Shown: one piece after another, positions 63,672-64,000 of the stretch
Numbering within the stretch: the first letter of the stretch is position 1
Layout: the number at the start of each line of letters is the position of its first letter
Source: Synoicihabitans lomoniglobus
GTDB taxonomy: Bacteria > Verrucomicrobiota > Verrucomicrobiia > Opitutales > Opitutaceae
Direction of reading: 5' to 3'
DNA: 64,000 nucleotides
Assembly: GCF_029023725.1 (NCBI RefSeq)
Contig: NZ_CP119075.1
Location: forward strand, 491,501-555,500
Notes under the pieces: model-generated
What the model was told of the DNA's origin: nothing
The model's database searches: none
What the model saw: only the letters and a program-made list of their open reading frames with translations
Made by a program: the position numbers and the translations under genes

Positions 63672-64000
63672 CAAGAATAGCAGGTTCAGATTGGCGCTGG
63701 GGGCGGTGCGGGCGGCGGCGAGTTCACGGATGTAGCCGAGGGATTCGGCGTAGTCGCGCTTGCGGCGTGGAGTCTGCCGTTTGTCGGGCGGGAGCAGCGC
63801 GGGACGCAAGTTGGTGACCAGCAGCGTCGATTCGCGAAAGGGCGCGAGGCGCTTCAGGCCGGTCATGAGCTCGGCGCGGGCGAAGAGCGGCTCGGCGGCA
63901 GTGAGCGTGCGGGTGGCGTCCCAGTGAAAGAAGCCGTGTTTGGGCAGATGGCTGAACGATTCCTCGAGCAGGCGGGCGGCGGCGGTGTTGAACGCCGCAT
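63669..64000 (-). CDS. Partial CDS of unknown function (C-terminal about 110 residues)
   Basis: The open frame enters from the right edge and ends at 63669. The visible C-terminus reads LLEESFSHLPKHGFFHWD, then ELMTGLKRLAP, and a basic PPDKRQTPRRKRDY stretch before ANLNLLFL. I do not recognise the family. The first methionine visible inside (63866) is unlikely to be the true start because the frame continues upstream with similar composition. Confidence 0.55.
   Translation of the reverse strand, partial: AAFNTAAARLLEESFSHLPKHGFFHWDATRTLTAAEPLFARAELMTGLKRLAPFRESTLLVTNLRPALLPPDKRQTPRRKRDYAESLGYIRELAAARTAPSANLNLLFL

Overview
The window is 64 kb of high-GC bacterial chromosome built around the ribosomal-protein/RNA-polymerase supercluster. 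Gene content points to the Verrucomicrobiota, most likely Opitutaceae. The clues are a secreted Ig-like domain protein, a TRAP transporter next to polyol/sugar-acid type dehydrogenases, a TPR-ExbB-ExbD cluster, few Shine-Dalgarno sequences, and a divergent EF-Tu and RpoC. This assignment is an inference; no 16S gene is present. No phage, insertion sequence, CRISPR array or replication origin was seen.

Layout. 1-8100: a partial secreted Ig-like protein, a noncanonical Nramp-type transporter, a three-gene TRAP transporter (DctP-DctQ-DctM), a xylitol/sorbitol-type dehydrogenase, an SDR oxidoreductase, a TatD-type hydrolase and SufE. 8218-12758: an operon of a large TPR protein, ExbB, ExbD and an unrecognised single-pass protein. 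12853-25728: tRNA-Thr, tuf, tRNA-Trp, secE, nusG, rplK, rplA, rplJ, rplL, rpoB, rpoC. 26257-45453: the str, S10, spc and alpha operons almost end to end (rpsL, rpsG, fusA, rpsJ ... rpoA, rplQ), with secY, a degenerate adenylate-kinase-like gene and map inside. 45617-53496: a small zinc-ribbon membrane protein, guaA, a secreted protein, hisD-hisC-hisB-hisH and citrate synthase. 53486-64000: a DUF6807-like protein, a secreted PHP-domain protein, an MHYT sensor kinase, a VC0807-type membrane protein, pdxJ, acpS, a membrane-anchored unknown, a bifunctional NAD(P)HX repair enzyme, dprA, a HIT protein and a partial gene at the right edge.

How the genes work together. The centre is one translation/transcription locus: ribosomal proteins, EF-Tu, EF-G, the core RNA polymerase subunits, NusG, and the Sec translocon (SecE, SecY). 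Strong terminators follow rplL, rpoC and rplQ, and structured gaps inside the r-protein operons could be autoregulatory leaders. The flanks hold solute uptake and metabolism, histidine synthesis, vitamin B6 synthesis, carrier-protein activation, DNA uptake and sensing.

The best leads are molecular oddities in otherwise universal genes. The adk slot between secY and map holds an adenylate-kinase-like protein without its P-loop. RpoC has lost three of four ligands of its second zinc site. EF-Tu lacks RGITI in switch I. S5 carries a glycine-rich repeat tail and SecY an extra C-terminal membrane segment. A possible small RNA lies between rpoC and rpsL. Two families of small palindromic repeats (GTAG-headed REP-like hairpins, and inverted repeats of about 80 nt) are scattered in intergenic gaps. 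I saw no clear multi-gene undescribed system; the TPR-ExbB-ExbD-unknown operon is the nearest candidate.
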